A DNA stretch of 64,000 bases from an uncultured Clostridia bacterium (GTDB taxonomy: Bacteria > Bacillota > Clostridia > Oscillospirales > Oscillospiraceae): positions 558,001-622,000 of the forward strand of contig CAMWFH010000001.1 of NCBI GenBank assembly GCA_947173485.1, written 5' to 3'. This document shows, one piece after another, positions 55,866-64,000 of this stretch (the first letter of the stretch is position 1; each line of letters starts with the position of its first letter). The notes under the pieces were generated by a model, which saw nothing but the letters and a program-made list of their open reading frames with translations, had not been told where the DNA came from and searched no databases. The translations under genes were made by a program, and so were the position numbers.

Positions 55866-55965
55866 GGACAGGATGGTCCCATAGGTACGAGTCAGAATAC
55901 GAGCAAAACGGTCAAGTGCGTCTTTCAAGCCCGTGACCTGGCTGGTTGGATACAGTTTGACCATG

Positions 55966-55999
55966 GGGCTGTAGCGGTCTTGCCGCTATGCCCTTTTTT
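55966..55999 (+). terminator. Terminator of the riboswitch expression platform
   Basis: GGGC..TAGCGG (55966-55977) pairs with CCGCTA.GCCC (55983-55993), TCTTG loop, then TTTTTT (55994-55999). It lies between the aptamer and the SLH gene, so ligand binding would be expected to favour it. Confidence 0.8.
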
Positions 56000-56030
56000 G
56001 CATCCCGGGGAGAGCGCGCATGGGTATATG

Positions 56031-56059
56031 ACCCGCGCCTTCGCGGGATGTATAAATTT
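56031..56059 (+). promoter_or_regulatory. Second hairpin next to the SLH gene ribosome site
   Basis: CCCGCG/CGCGGG stem with a CCTT loop at about 56032-56047, then ATGTATAAATTTTTTATAAGGAG. It may be a second terminator or protect or present the ribosome site. Confidence 0.45.
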
Positions 56060-56078
56060 TTTATAAGGAGACCAGACG

Positions 56079-59000
56079 ATGAAAAAACAACGATGGATCG
56101 GCGGCCTGCTGGCTCTGGCGCTGCTGCTGGGGACGTTCCCGGCGGCGGCGATGGACGATGGCCTGGAGCTGCCTCCAGAGACAGCGCCAACGATCACAGA
56201 GGAGATCCCCCAGGAGGGACCTCCTGGGGACGCCTCGCACGAAGGCGGGACGTCTGACACAGCTGACAGCACATCTCCGGCAGAGGACGGCCCGGCATCA
56301 CCTACCGCTATCACCGTCGAGTATGCCGGGGACCAGACGGCCCCGAACGGAGCGCTCATCGGCAAGACCGGCGACACGTTCCAGTTCCGGGCGGTAGACC
56401 AGGACGGCAATGAGACGCCGGTGACCTGGAAGAACGGCTCGGCCTGGGCGGGCAGCCTGGATGAGAACGGCCTATTCACCGCCGGGTCTCTCACCAGCGG
56501 CGGCAGCTCCAACCTGTATATCACGGCAACGTCCACCCTGGACGCAGAGGTGAAGCAGGAGGGCCGCTTCTCTCTCACCGGCTACCAGTTCAGTACCTAT
56601 CAAAAGGCGCCCACAGTCGCCCTCTCCGAGGACGGCCAGACGCCTAAGACCATCTCCGCCTCCGGCGGCTACGACGGCAGCACCGTCTGGACCTACGAGG
56701 GCGCGGAGGGCATCGCCCGGCTGAGCGCAGGCCAGGATCTCAGCAAGAAGTCCGGCAGTATCAAATTCGATGCTCTCCGGCCCGGCACCTTCACGGCTGG
56801 CTTTGTCCTGGACTTCAACGAGGCCATGACCGATACGGCCACCCTGACCATCACCGGCGTGGCAGTGGAGGACCCAGACGGCGTCCAGGGCAAGACCTAT
56901 CTCACGGTCACCGCCGCCGCGTCTGCCCCCACCGTCCAGCTCACCGCCTACGCGGCGGAGGGCCGCACCGTGTCCAGCTGGAGCAGCGGCAGCGAGGCGG
57001 TGGCCACCGTGGACGAGAATGGCCTGGTCACCGCCTGCGGGATCGGCACCGCCCTGATCACCGCCACCGACAGCGAGGGGGCCCGAGGCGGCATCAAAGT
57101 GGTGGTGCAGAACGGCGAGACGCCCTATTTTGAGAACCTGGCCTTTACGGTCAGCAGCTGGGACGACGGCATCAAGACAGCGGTCGATTTCTCCCCCATG
57201 ACGCTGGTATATGATGGCCTGGAGATCAGCAAGTACAGCACGACAAAGCTGATCCTGACCAAGGATACGCTGTACGATACCAGCCGATACACCGCCACCG
57301 CCGCCTACACGGACGCGGACGGCGAGACGCGCTCTGTGCCCGTGGCCAGCGGCGCTGCCACCAACCTAGAGGGGATCCCCTTCGATGCCTTTGATGTGAC
57401 CATCACCCTGGCCAGCAAGACCGCGCCGGAAGAAAAAACGGTCTACATCTTCCATGTCACCCGTCCCCGGGACACCACCACTACCCTCCGGGCGGCGGTC
57501 CTCCGGCCGGACGGCCGGGCGCTGGCGGCGACTAAGTACAACGGCTATGCCGAGGGGACCATGTTCCAGCTGAACGAGGACGGCAGTATCGTAGAAAAAT
57601 GGGGCTCTCCGGCAACGGGCGTCAGCACGACTCATCACCTGTATAAGTGCTATGCCCTGGACGGCCTGGAGCGCTTCTCCCTGGCCCTCACCGGCTCGAC
57701 CGGCTATACGCATCTCCGCTGGTCCGCTGACGGCGGCGAGACCTGGACCGAGCTGCCCCAGGGCGGCGGGAACACCGCTGTCCTCACCTTCCCGGAGCAG
57801 TCCGGCGAGAGCGCCCCTGCCGTGACGGTGACGGTGAACATCCTGGACGACCAGACCTATGCCGCCAACGTGAAAGCCGGGGAAGATGGCTTCGCGGAGG
57901 GCGAGAGCAAGACCTATACCATCACGGTGGAGCAGGCCAGTGCTTCTGCCGCCGCGGCCCAGATCCTGACAGCCGAGACCGGCGCCGGCGACTGGTACCC
58001 CGCCTTTGCGCCCGGTATCTACAGCTACACCCTGGTCCTGCCCTTCGGGAGCGAGATGCCTGTGCTGCGGTACACAGCGGCAGAGGGGGCATCTGTCAAG
58101 CTGGGCAGCACCGTCCAGACGCCGGATGCCGGGGGCAGCTATACGCTGGCGCTGAGCAGCTCCAGCCAGACCCTGACGGTCACCTCCGCCGATGGCGGCA
58201 TCGTCAACAGCTATACCTTCCAGGCCAAGACTCGGACAGAGGGCGGGCCGGATAGGGTGACGGACTTCCTCTGCATCAACAGCCAGTATACCAACGGCGG
58301 CTTTGGCTCCAACCCCCAGAACTCCCTGTGCGGCGGCATGGTGTCCCTGGGGAACTTCGGCGGGTACATCACCTACTACTACGCGGACGGCCTGCGGGAC
58401 GACCCGGCCCACCGGTACGGCGTGGACTTCTATATCCATGGCAACGCCAATAAAGACACCTCCACCTCTACCAAGACCAGCTTTTATGAGCCGGGGCAGG
58501 TGTGGGTCTCCGAGGACGGCGAGACCTGGTACGCCCTGGCAGGCTCCGCCCACTATGACGAGGGCGTGGACTGGGACTACACCGTGACCTATACCAGGGC
58601 CTCCAATGGCAAGACCGCCTGGACGGACAGCCAGGACCATTCCAATGACGGCAAGTCCTATACCGGCCCTTGGCCCTCCGAGAGCGTCTATGCACTGAAC
58701 AGCCAGGCGGGCGGGGAGACCATCACCCTATCCGGCATCGCTCTGCCCGCCCGCAGCGGGGACATGGCGGTCAGCGGTCAGGCGGTGGACGCCTATCCCG
58801 TCCAGTGGGGCTATGCCGATGTGCGGGTCAACGGCACGGACGATCCCTACCTGGACAACGCCGACCACAACGTCAGCTCCAGCGGCTTCGACCTGGCCTG
58901 GGCCGTGGACGGGGACGGCCTGCCGGTGGATGTGTCCAGCAAGGAGTTCCACTATGTGAAGATCCAGGCGGCCTCCAACATCTGGCATCCCGGCTTTGGG

Positions 59001-61166
59001 GAAAAGTCCCCCGAGATCGCCGGCGTGGCCAGGGCCGTGGCCCAGGGCGCGCCTGTCGGCAGGACGGCGCTGCCCACCGGGGCCACCGTGACAGACGGGG
59101 CCAGCAGCCGGACCGTCCGCTTCGTGCCGGGCCAGCAGGTCTACAGCCTGGACGTGGGCGATATGAGGTATGTGTCCGTCTCCGTGGACGGCGGGGCGGA
59201 GGACGACAATATCTACATCAACAATTCCCGAGTGGCGTCTGGGGAGGCCCTCTCCGGCATCCGGGTCACGAAGGAGGCCGGCGGGCGTCTGGTGCGTATC
59301 CTGGTGCAGAACGGGGACAAGGAGCCGGCCATCTGCCTGCTGCGGCTCACCGGCAGCGCCTCCTCTGGCAACGACCTGGTGGAGGGCATCAAGGTCAATG
59401 CCGGCGGCAGCGTCCGCAAGGCCGAGACCGCCGACGGCAAGGTCTACACCGTTGCGGTGGGGTACCGGATCTCCACGGTGGATATCGTGCCTGTGGCGGC
59501 CCCCGGCGTGGCGCTCACGATCGATGGCGAGCCTTTGAAGGGCAGCTATCCCCTGGCGGAGGGCGAGAACACCTTTACGATCACCGGCACGAGCGGCGGC
59601 GTGACCCATACCGTCACTCTGAAGATCGCCAAGGAGTCCGCGCCAGCCGTCACCGGCAAGATCACAGTGTGGTTCTCCCTCCTGGGTGATGAGTGTCACG
59701 GCGAGCTGGAGGAAACAGGCCACACGCTCCGGGACGGCAACCTGCAAACATGGATCGCCAGCACCTCCTATCAGGTGGATACACCGGCCACGGCGCTGGA
59801 CATTCTGGAAGCGGCGCTGAAGGGGCGATATGACTATAACAACGCCGATGGGAATTATATCTCCTCCATCAACGGTCTGGCGGAACTTGACAACGGCCCC
59901 CGGTCCGGCTGGATGTATACGGTCAACGGCAGATATCCTGAAAAGGGCATCGCGGAGCAGACCGTGAACAGCGGGGACAGGATCGTGTTCCACTACACAG
60001 ACGACTACACCGTGGAGCGCGCCTCCGACAACTGGCCCAGCGGCAGTACCGGCGGCGGCACCTCCACGGAGAAGGCCCCGGAGGTCGCTGTGACCGTCAC
60101 GGAGAACAAGGACGGCAGCGTCACGGCGGCGGTATCGGAGAAGGCGCTGAAGGATGCCATCGCCGGCGTGAAGAGCAGCGGCAAGGACACCATCACCATC
60201 GCCCCGGAGGTAAAAAAGGGCACGGATACGATCACGGTGGAGCTGCCCAAAACGGCGGTATCCGATGTGGTCAAGCAGACCAAGGCGGCGGTGGAGGTCA
60301 AAACGGATATCGCGACTGTGACCCTCCCCAACGCGGCCCTGGCGGACCTGAGCAAAAAGGCCGGCAGTCAGGTGGGCGTCGCCATCGAGGCCCGGAAGGA
60401 CGGCGGGGTCAAGATCGATCTCACCGTTGGCGGCAAGTCCGCAGAGAAGGCAGACGGCGGTATCGCCGTGAGCGTTCCCGCAGCCGAAGCGGGAGCCGGG
60501 AGCGTGCTGGTCCTGGTGGACGCCGGTGGCAAGGAGACCATCATCAAGAAGTCTGTCCTGGAGGATAAGGCCGTCACCGGCCTGGTAGAGGGCAGCTGCA
60601 CTGTGAAGGTGGCAGATCATACCAAGCACTTTACGGACACCAACAGCCACTGGGCCAAGGACGCCATCGCCTTTGCCAGCAGCCACGGGCTGTTTGGCGG
60701 CGTGGGCGGCGGCTGCTTTGCCCCGGATGCCGTGATGGACCGGGCTATGGTGGCGACGGTCCTCTACCGGCTGGAGGACGCCCAGGCCGCCGGTACGGCC
60801 AGCTTCACCGATGTCCCCGCCGGGACCTGGTACAGCGAGGCCGTGGCCTGGGCCAGTGAGAAGGGCATCGTCAAGGGCACCGGCACTGGGTTCGACCCCA
60901 GCGGCAGCGTGACAAGGGAGCAGCTGGCTGCCATGCTCTACCGGTATGCCCAGACGGTCAGGATGGATACCTCTGTCAAGGGCAGCCTGGACAAATTCAG
61001 CGATGGCGGCAAGACCTCCGTCTGGGCCAAGGAGGCCATGACCTGGGCGGTGAGCAGCGGTCTCATCGGCGGCAAGGGCAGCGGCACCCTGGACCCCGCC
61101 GGCGGCGCTACCCGTGCGGAGGTCGCGGCTATCCTGGAGAGGCTGGTCAAGCGGATGGTCAAATGA
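56079..61166 (+). CDS. Large secreted SLH-domain surface protein with DUF4430 domain
   Basis: 1695 residues. Signal peptide 1-24 (KKQRWIGGLLALALLLGTFPAAA). Acidic/Pro-rich start, Ig-like domains at about 75-165 and 285-345 (BIG_2 style, ATVDENGLVTACGIGTALITA), cadherin-like beta-sandwich units near 345-480 and 620-720. Residues about 723-985 hold a GGYITYYY, YGVDFYIHGNA, EPGQVWVSEDGETWYAL domain. DUF4430 at about 1193-1310 (YISSINGLAELDNG, SGWMYTVNG, GDRIVFHYTDDY), akin to the transcobalamin C-terminal domain. Lys/Val-rich spacer, then three SLH repeats at 1516-1695 binding cell-wall polymer. Controlled by the upstream cobalamin riboswitch; probable corrinoid-binding surface protein. Confidence 0.88.
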   Translation: MKKQRWIGGLLALALLLGTFPAAAMDDGLELPPETAPTITEEIPQEGPPGDASHEGGTSDTADSTSPAEDGPASPTAITVEYAGDQTAPNGALIGKTGDTFQFRAVDQDGNETPVTWKNGSAWAGSLDENGLFTAGSLTSGGSSNLYITATSTLDAEVKQEGRFSLTGYQFSTYQKAPTVALSEDGQTPKTISASGGYDGSTVWTYEGAEGIARLSAGQDLSKKSGSIKFDALRPGTFTAGFVLDFNEAMTDTATLTITGVAVEDPDGVQGKTYLTVTAAASAPTVQLTAYAAEGRTVSSWSSGSEAVATVDENGLVTACGIGTALITATDSEGARGGIKVVVQNGETPYFENLAFTVSSWDDGIKTAVDFSPMTLVYDGLEISKYSTTKLILTKDTLYDTSRYTATAAYTDADGETRSVPVASGAATNLEGIPFDAFDVTITLASKTAPEEKTVYIFHVTRPRDTTTTLRAAVLRPDGRALAATKYNGYAEGTMFQLNEDGSIVEKWGSPATGVSTTHHLYKCYALDGLERFSLALTGSTGYTHLRWSADGGETWTELPQGGGNTAVLTFPEQSGESAPAVTVTVNILDDQTYAANVKAGEDGFAEGESKTYTITVEQASASAAAAQILTAETGAGDWYPAFAPGIYSYTLVLPFGSEMPVLRYTAAEGASVKLGSTVQTPDAGGSYTLALSSSSQTLTVTSADGGIVNSYTFQAKTRTEGGPDRVTDFLCINSQYTNGGFGSNPQNSLCGGMVSLGNFGGYITYYYADGLRDDPAHRYGVDFYIHGNANKDTSTSTKTSFYEPGQVWVSEDGETWYALAGSAHYDEGVDWDYTVTYTRASNGKTAWTDSQDHSNDGKSYTGPWPSESVYALNSQAGGETITLSGIALPARSGDMAVSGQAVDAYPVQWGYADVRVNGTDDPYLDNADHNVSSSGFDLAWAVDGDGLPVDVSSKEFHYVKIQAASNIWHPGFGEKSPEIAGVARAVAQGAPVGRTALPTGATVTDGASSRTVRFVPGQQVYSLDVGDMRYVSVSVDGGAEDDNIYINNSRVASGEALSGIRVTKEAGGRLVRILVQNGDKEPAICLLRLTGSASSGNDLVEGIKVNAGGSVRKAETADGKVYTVAVGYRISTVDIVPVAAPGVALTIDGEPLKGSYPLAEGENTFTITGTSGGVTHTVTLKIAKESAPAVTGKITVWFSLLGDECHGELEETGHTLRDGNLQTWIASTSYQVDTPATALDILEAALKGRYDYNNADGNYISSINGLAELDNGPRSGWMYTVNGRYPEKGIAEQTVNSGDRIVFHYTDDYTVERASDNWPSGSTGGGTSTEKAPEVAVTVTENKDGSVTAAVSEKALKDAIAGVKSSGKDTITIAPEVKKGTDTITVELPKTAVSDVVKQTKAAVEVKTDIATVTLPNAALADLSKKAGSQVGVAIEARKDGGVKIDLTVGGKSAEKADGGIAVSVPAAEAGAGSVLVLVDAGGKETIIKKSVLEDKAVTGLVEGSCTVKVADHTKHFTDTNSHWAKDAIAFASSHGLFGGVGGGCFAPDAVMDRAMVATVLYRLEDAQAAGTASFTDVPAGTWYSEAVAWASEKGIVKGTGTGFDPSGSVTREQLAAMLYRYAQTVRMDTSVKGSLDKFSDGGKTSVWAKEAMTWAVSSGLIGGKGSGTLDPAGGATRAEVAAILERLVKRMVK

Positions 61167-61205
61167 CCACAGGCAGGACCGGTATACAGTGACTATAAAA
61201 AGGGA

Positions 61206-61238
61206 CCCGCCGTCCGGCTGGACGGCGGGCCTCTTTCC
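61206..61238 (+). terminator. Terminator of the SLH gene
   Basis: 10-bp stem (61206-61215 with 61220-61229), GGCT loop, then CCTCTTTCC. Confidence 0.8.
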
Positions 61239-61242
61239 ATCC

Positions 61243-61271
61243 TTGCAGAGCAGGGCCATCCGTGGTATACT
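61243..61271 (+). promoter_or_regulatory. Promoter for comEC
   Basis: TTGCAG (61243-61248), 17-base spacer, TATACT (61266-61271). Confidence 0.6.
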
Positions 61272-61384
61272 GGAGCGGAAAACTGGCGACCGGCCATAGG
61301 ACGGCCCGCCCCCAGGCGGCGGGGTCCGGCCTATGGTACGCTCAAGACGGGAGGGCCCGGCAGGGGACCGGGGCATGGAATGGG

Positions 61385-63625
61385 ATGCGCACGCTGGCGA
61401 TCTTCGCCCTCGCCTTTGCTGGGGGCACGGCGCTCTATCAATACCTGCTCACCCCGGCGACGCTCCTCTGGGCCGGCGGGGCGTCTCTGGTGCTGGCGGC
61501 AGCGGGGCTGCTCCTGAGCGGACGCCGCCGGAGGGCGCTGCTCCTGCTATCCTGCGCCCTTGCCGCGGGGGCCCTTCGCAGCGCCCTCTTCGACCTGGCT
61601 CATCCCCTCCCCGCCCAGGCCTGGGACGGCGCGGTCTGCACCGTCCGCGCCGAGGCCACCGACTACGCCTCCCCCGTCTCCGGCCGCCTGCGCCTGCCGG
61701 TGCGGCTGCTGGACGGCCCCGGCTGCGCCGCCCTCTATTACGGCGGGGCGGAGCTGGCGGACCTCTCCCCTGGCGATACCTTCACAGTCCTGGCGGATAT
61801 CCGCTACGCCGGGGCCTCCCACGGCGAGACCATCCACACCTTCACCTCCCGGGGCATCTACCTGCTGCTCTACCCCAAGGGGCCCATGGAGGTGACGCCG
61901 GGGGACAGCCCCCTCCGCTACCTGCCCCGGCGGCTGGCCAAGGCGATCGAGGGCCGGCTCAGTGCCCACAACGACCCGGAGACCGCCGCCTTCCTGACGG
62001 CGCTGCTCCTGGGAGACCGGACCGGCTTCACCGAGGAGCGCTCCACCCAGCTCAGCGAGGCGGGGCTGACCCATATCACGGCGGTCTCCGGCCTCCACTG
62101 CGGCTTTATCGTGACGGCGGCCATCCTGCTGGTGGGGCGCCACCGCCGCCGGCTCCTGGCCGCGGCCGCCATCCCGGCCTTGCTCTTCTATATGCTCCTG
62201 GCGGGGTGCAGCGCCTCTGTCGTCCGGGCCACGGTCATCCAGATCCTCTGCCTGTCGGCACCCCTTCTCCGCCGGCCCCCGGACCCTTTGACCTCCCTGG
62301 GGGCGGCGATGCTGCTCCTGCTGGCCCTTGACCCCATGGCCGTTACGAACACCGGTTTCCAGCTCAGCTTTGCCTCCATGTTCGGCATCCTGTGCCTCAC
62401 GCCCCAGCTCTACCGCCTTTTGACCTGCCGGTGGACCGGCCGCCTTTGGCGCGGCCTGGCCGGGACCGTTGCCGCCAGCCTGGGGGCCACCCTGGCCACC
62501 GCCCCCTTCTGCGGGGCCTACTTTGGCCGGGTCTCCCTGGTGGGGCCGGCCAGCAATGTGCTGACCTTCCTGGTGGTGGAGGGCCTTTTCCTCTGGGGCC
62601 TGGTCTCCCTCCCGCTGCTGGCCCTGCTGCCGGCAGCAGGGCCTCTGGTGGCCGCGCCCCTGGCACTGGGGACCAGGTGGGTCCTGGGGGTGGCGGACGC
62701 GCTCGCCCGCCTGCCCTTCCACGCGGTCTACACCGCCAGCCCCTACCTGCCCTACTGGCTGGTCTATACCGGCTGCCTCTTCTTCTACTGCATCTTTGCC
62801 TCCGGCGGCCGGCGGAAGTATCTGCTGGCCACGGTCCTGTCCGGCTGCGCCCTGGTCCTCCTGCTCCGGCTCCCGGCCCAGGGCACCCGCGGGGCCCGGC
62901 TCCACGCAGCGGCGGTAGACGTGGGCCAGGGGGCCTGCACGGTCCTGGCCTCCCAGGGGCAGACCGCTCTGGTAGACTGCGGCAGCAGCAACAGCTTTTT
63001 GAGTGCCGGGACCGCGGCGGCGGACACCCTGGCGATCTATGGCTACGGCCATCTGGACGCCCTGGTCCTGACCCACTACCACGCCGACCACGCCAACGGG
63101 CTGGAGGTCCTGCTCTCCCGCACCCGGGTGGACAGGATGTTCCTGCCGCTGCTGGAGGAGGATGGGGAAGACCTGTACCGTCAGGTCCTGGCGCTGGCGG
63201 AGAGATACGGGGCGGAGGTGGTGTATATACTAGGACCGGAGCGCATCTCCCTGGGGGCGGCGGAGCTGACCCTGTACCCGCCCCTGGGGACCAGCGGGGC
63301 CAACGAGCAGGGCCTCACCATCCTCTGCACCCTGGAGGACTTCGACCTGCTCATCACCGGCGATATGGACTCCGCCACCGAGCGCCGCCTGGCGGAGACC
63401 TATCCCCTGCCGGATATCGAGGTGCTGCTGGCGGGCCACCACGGCTCCGCCAACAGCAGCTCCTACGACCTGCTGGAGCGCGTCACCCCGGAGGTAGGGG
63501 TGATCTCCACCGGGACCAACAGCTACGGCCACCCCAGCCCGGAGGCCATGGAGCGGATGGCCTCCATGGGTATGGAGCTGTACCGCACCGACTGGCAGGG
63601 GACCGTCTCTATTCTTGTGAAATGA
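61385..63625 (+). CDS. comEC: ComEC/Rec2 DNA-uptake channel protein
   Basis: About 746 residues. N-terminal helices (TLAIFALAFAGGTALYQYLL), an OB-like extracellular part, the Competence domain (LTHITAVSGLHCGFIVTAAILL, LLAGCSASVVRATVIQ, GFQLSFASMFGIL) and a C-terminal metallo-beta-lactamase domain with AVDVGQGACTVL, LTHYHADHANGLEVLL and AGHHGSANSSSYDLL. It moves transforming DNA across the membrane. The start is uncertain: the ATG at 61385 has only a weak ribosome site, and the frame is open back to 61262. Confidence 0.92.
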   Translation: MRTLAIFALAFAGGTALYQYLLTPATLLWAGGASLVLAAAGLLLSGRRRRALLLLSCALAAGALRSALFDLAHPLPAQAWDGAVCTVRAEATDYASPVSGRLRLPVRLLDGPGCAALYYGGAELADLSPGDTFTVLADIRYAGASHGETIHTFTSRGIYLLLYPKGPMEVTPGDSPLRYLPRRLAKAIEGRLSAHNDPETAAFLTALLLGDRTGFTEERSTQLSEAGLTHITAVSGLHCGFIVTAAILLVGRHRRRLLAAAAIPALLFYMLLAGCSASVVRATVIQILCLSAPLLRRPPDPLTSLGAAMLLLLALDPMAVTNTGFQLSFASMFGILCLTPQLYRLLTCRWTGRLWRGLAGTVAASLGATLATAPFCGAYFGRVSLVGPASNVLTFLVVEGLFLWGLVSLPLLALLPAAGPLVAAPLALGTRWVLGVADALARLPFHAVYTASPYLPYWLVYTGCLFFYCIFASGGRRKYLLATVLSGCALVLLLRLPAQGTRGARLHAAAVDVGQGACTVLASQGQTALVDCGSSNSFLSAGTAAADTLAIYGYGHLDALVLTHYHADHANGLEVLLSRTRVDRMFLPLLEEDGEDLYRQVLALAERYGAEVVYILGPERISLGAAELTLYPPLGTSGANEQGLTILCTLEDFDLLITGDMDSATERRLAETYPLPDIEVLLAGHHGSANSSSYDLLERVTPEVGVISTGTNSYGHPSPEAMERMASMGMELYRTDWQGTVSILVK

Positions 63626-63636
63626 GGGAAAACGCT

Positions 63637-64000
63637 ATGGCGGAGAAAAAGAAGAAACCGGAGGACAACTACCAGCGGTTCAAAAAGGAGATCCAGGACC
63701 GTACCCTGGGCCGGGCCTATATCCTCCACGGGGAGGAGAGCTACCTCCGGGAGTACTACCGGGCCCGTGCGGTGGAGGCCCTGGTCCCCCCCGCCTTCGC
63801 GGCCTTCAACTACCACCGGGAGGAGGGGATCGGGGTCCCCCGGCTGGCGGAGCTGCTGGAGGCCATGCCCATGATGGCGGAGCGGACCGTGGTGGAGGTC
63901 CGGGACTGGGACCTCTTCAAGCTGAACGAGCGCCAGCGGACGGAGCTGATCGCCCTGCTGTCGGATCTGCCGGACCACTGCTGCCTGCTGCTGGTCTACG
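63637..64000 (+). CDS. holA: DNA polymerase III delta subunit, N-terminal part (runs off window)
   Basis: First 121 codons only. NYQRFKKEIQDRTLGRAYILHGEESYLREYY is the typical HolA opening (YLLHGEE motif of the AAA+ -like domain), followed by FNYHREEG and ELLEAMPMMAERTVVEVRDWD. Clamp-loader subunit. ATG at 63637 has GAGGGAA eight bases upstream; an ATG at 63622 overlapping the comEC stop (ATGA) is an alternative. comEC-holA order is conserved in Firmicutes. Confidence 0.93.
   Translation, partial: MAEKKKKPEDNYQRFKKEIQDRTLGRAYILHGEESYLREYYRARAVEALVPPAFAAFNYHREEGIGVPRLAELLEAMPMMAERTVVEVRDWDLFKLNERQRTELIALLSDLPDHCCLLLVY

Noticed and set aside
58728..61376. 882-codon minus-strand frame opposite the SLH gene
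   Set aside because: Third-position GC bias makes the antisense frame open; no ribosome site or domain, and it overlaps a well-supported secreted protein.

Overview
The window is a high-GC (about 60 % by eye) chromosomal segment of a Gram-positive, obligately fermentative-looking Clostridia member, most like gut Oscillospiraceae (Flavonifractor/Lawsonibacter/Oscillibacter-type genomes). This placement is an inference from strong AGGAGG ribosome sites, the era-yqzL-recO and comEC-holA gene orders typical of Firmicutes, an SLH-anchored surface protein, a FeoA-FeoA-FeoB-FeoAB-associated iron cluster, YedF selenium-linked protein and a type I-C CRISPR system. No rRNA, transposase or phage structural gene is visible.

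Layout. 0-2.8 kb: 3' part of fusA, then tuf with its own promoter and a strong terminator. 2.8-7.2 kb: ppa (minus), thrC, two tandem zinc-ribbon membrane proteins, a metallophosphoesterase, an orphan BrnA/CopG-like antitoxin and an XRE regulator. 7.2-11.3 kb (minus): an operon running SMI1/KNR4 protein, era, yqzL (a 49-codon gene overlapping recO), recO, icd. 11.5-15.5 kb: Smr protein, an unknown, yedF, then nadE-ybaK on minus. 15.7-19.3 kb: AzgA-type purine permease, then three AT-richer unknown membrane or secreted proteins. 19.3-23.3 kb (minus): polyamine ABC operon potA-potB-potCD in which permease C and binding protein D are one polypeptide. 23.6-32.1 kb: M20 peptidase, a DUF3798-type lipoprotein with a two-permease ABC transporter of nucleoside/CUT2 type, and an Xaa-Pro aminopeptidase. 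32.3-36.0 kb: DtxR/MntR-family regulator divergent from a feo iron-uptake operon, with two matching 16-bp palindromes over and just behind the feo promoter. 36.2 kb: tRNA-Ser(GGA), followed by an AT-rich lipoprotein gene.

37.4-51.2 kb: type I-C CRISPR-Cas: a truncated cas3, a complete but divergent second cas3, cas5c, cas8c (with a clear internal ribosome site and in-frame ATG for the Cas11c small subunit), cas7c, cas4, cas1, cas2, a leader, and a 71-repeat array. Some spacers are duplicates or variants of each other. 51.3-54.6 kb: AmmeMemoRadiSam genes (radical SAM enzyme plus a Memo-AMMECR1 fusion), two small overlapping unknown genes and an XRE regulator. 54.9-61.2 kb: an unknown coiled protein, then a cobalamin-type riboswitch with a terminator platform controlling a 1695-residue secreted SLH protein that carries a DUF4430 (transcobalamin-C-terminal-like) domain: a candidate surface corrinoid binder. 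61.3-64 kb: comEC and the 5' part of holA.

The most interesting signals are the riboswitch/SLH-DUF4430 unit, the doubled cas3 in front of an otherwise complete I-C operon with a long, history-rich array, and the peptidase-flanked DUF3798 ABC transporter.
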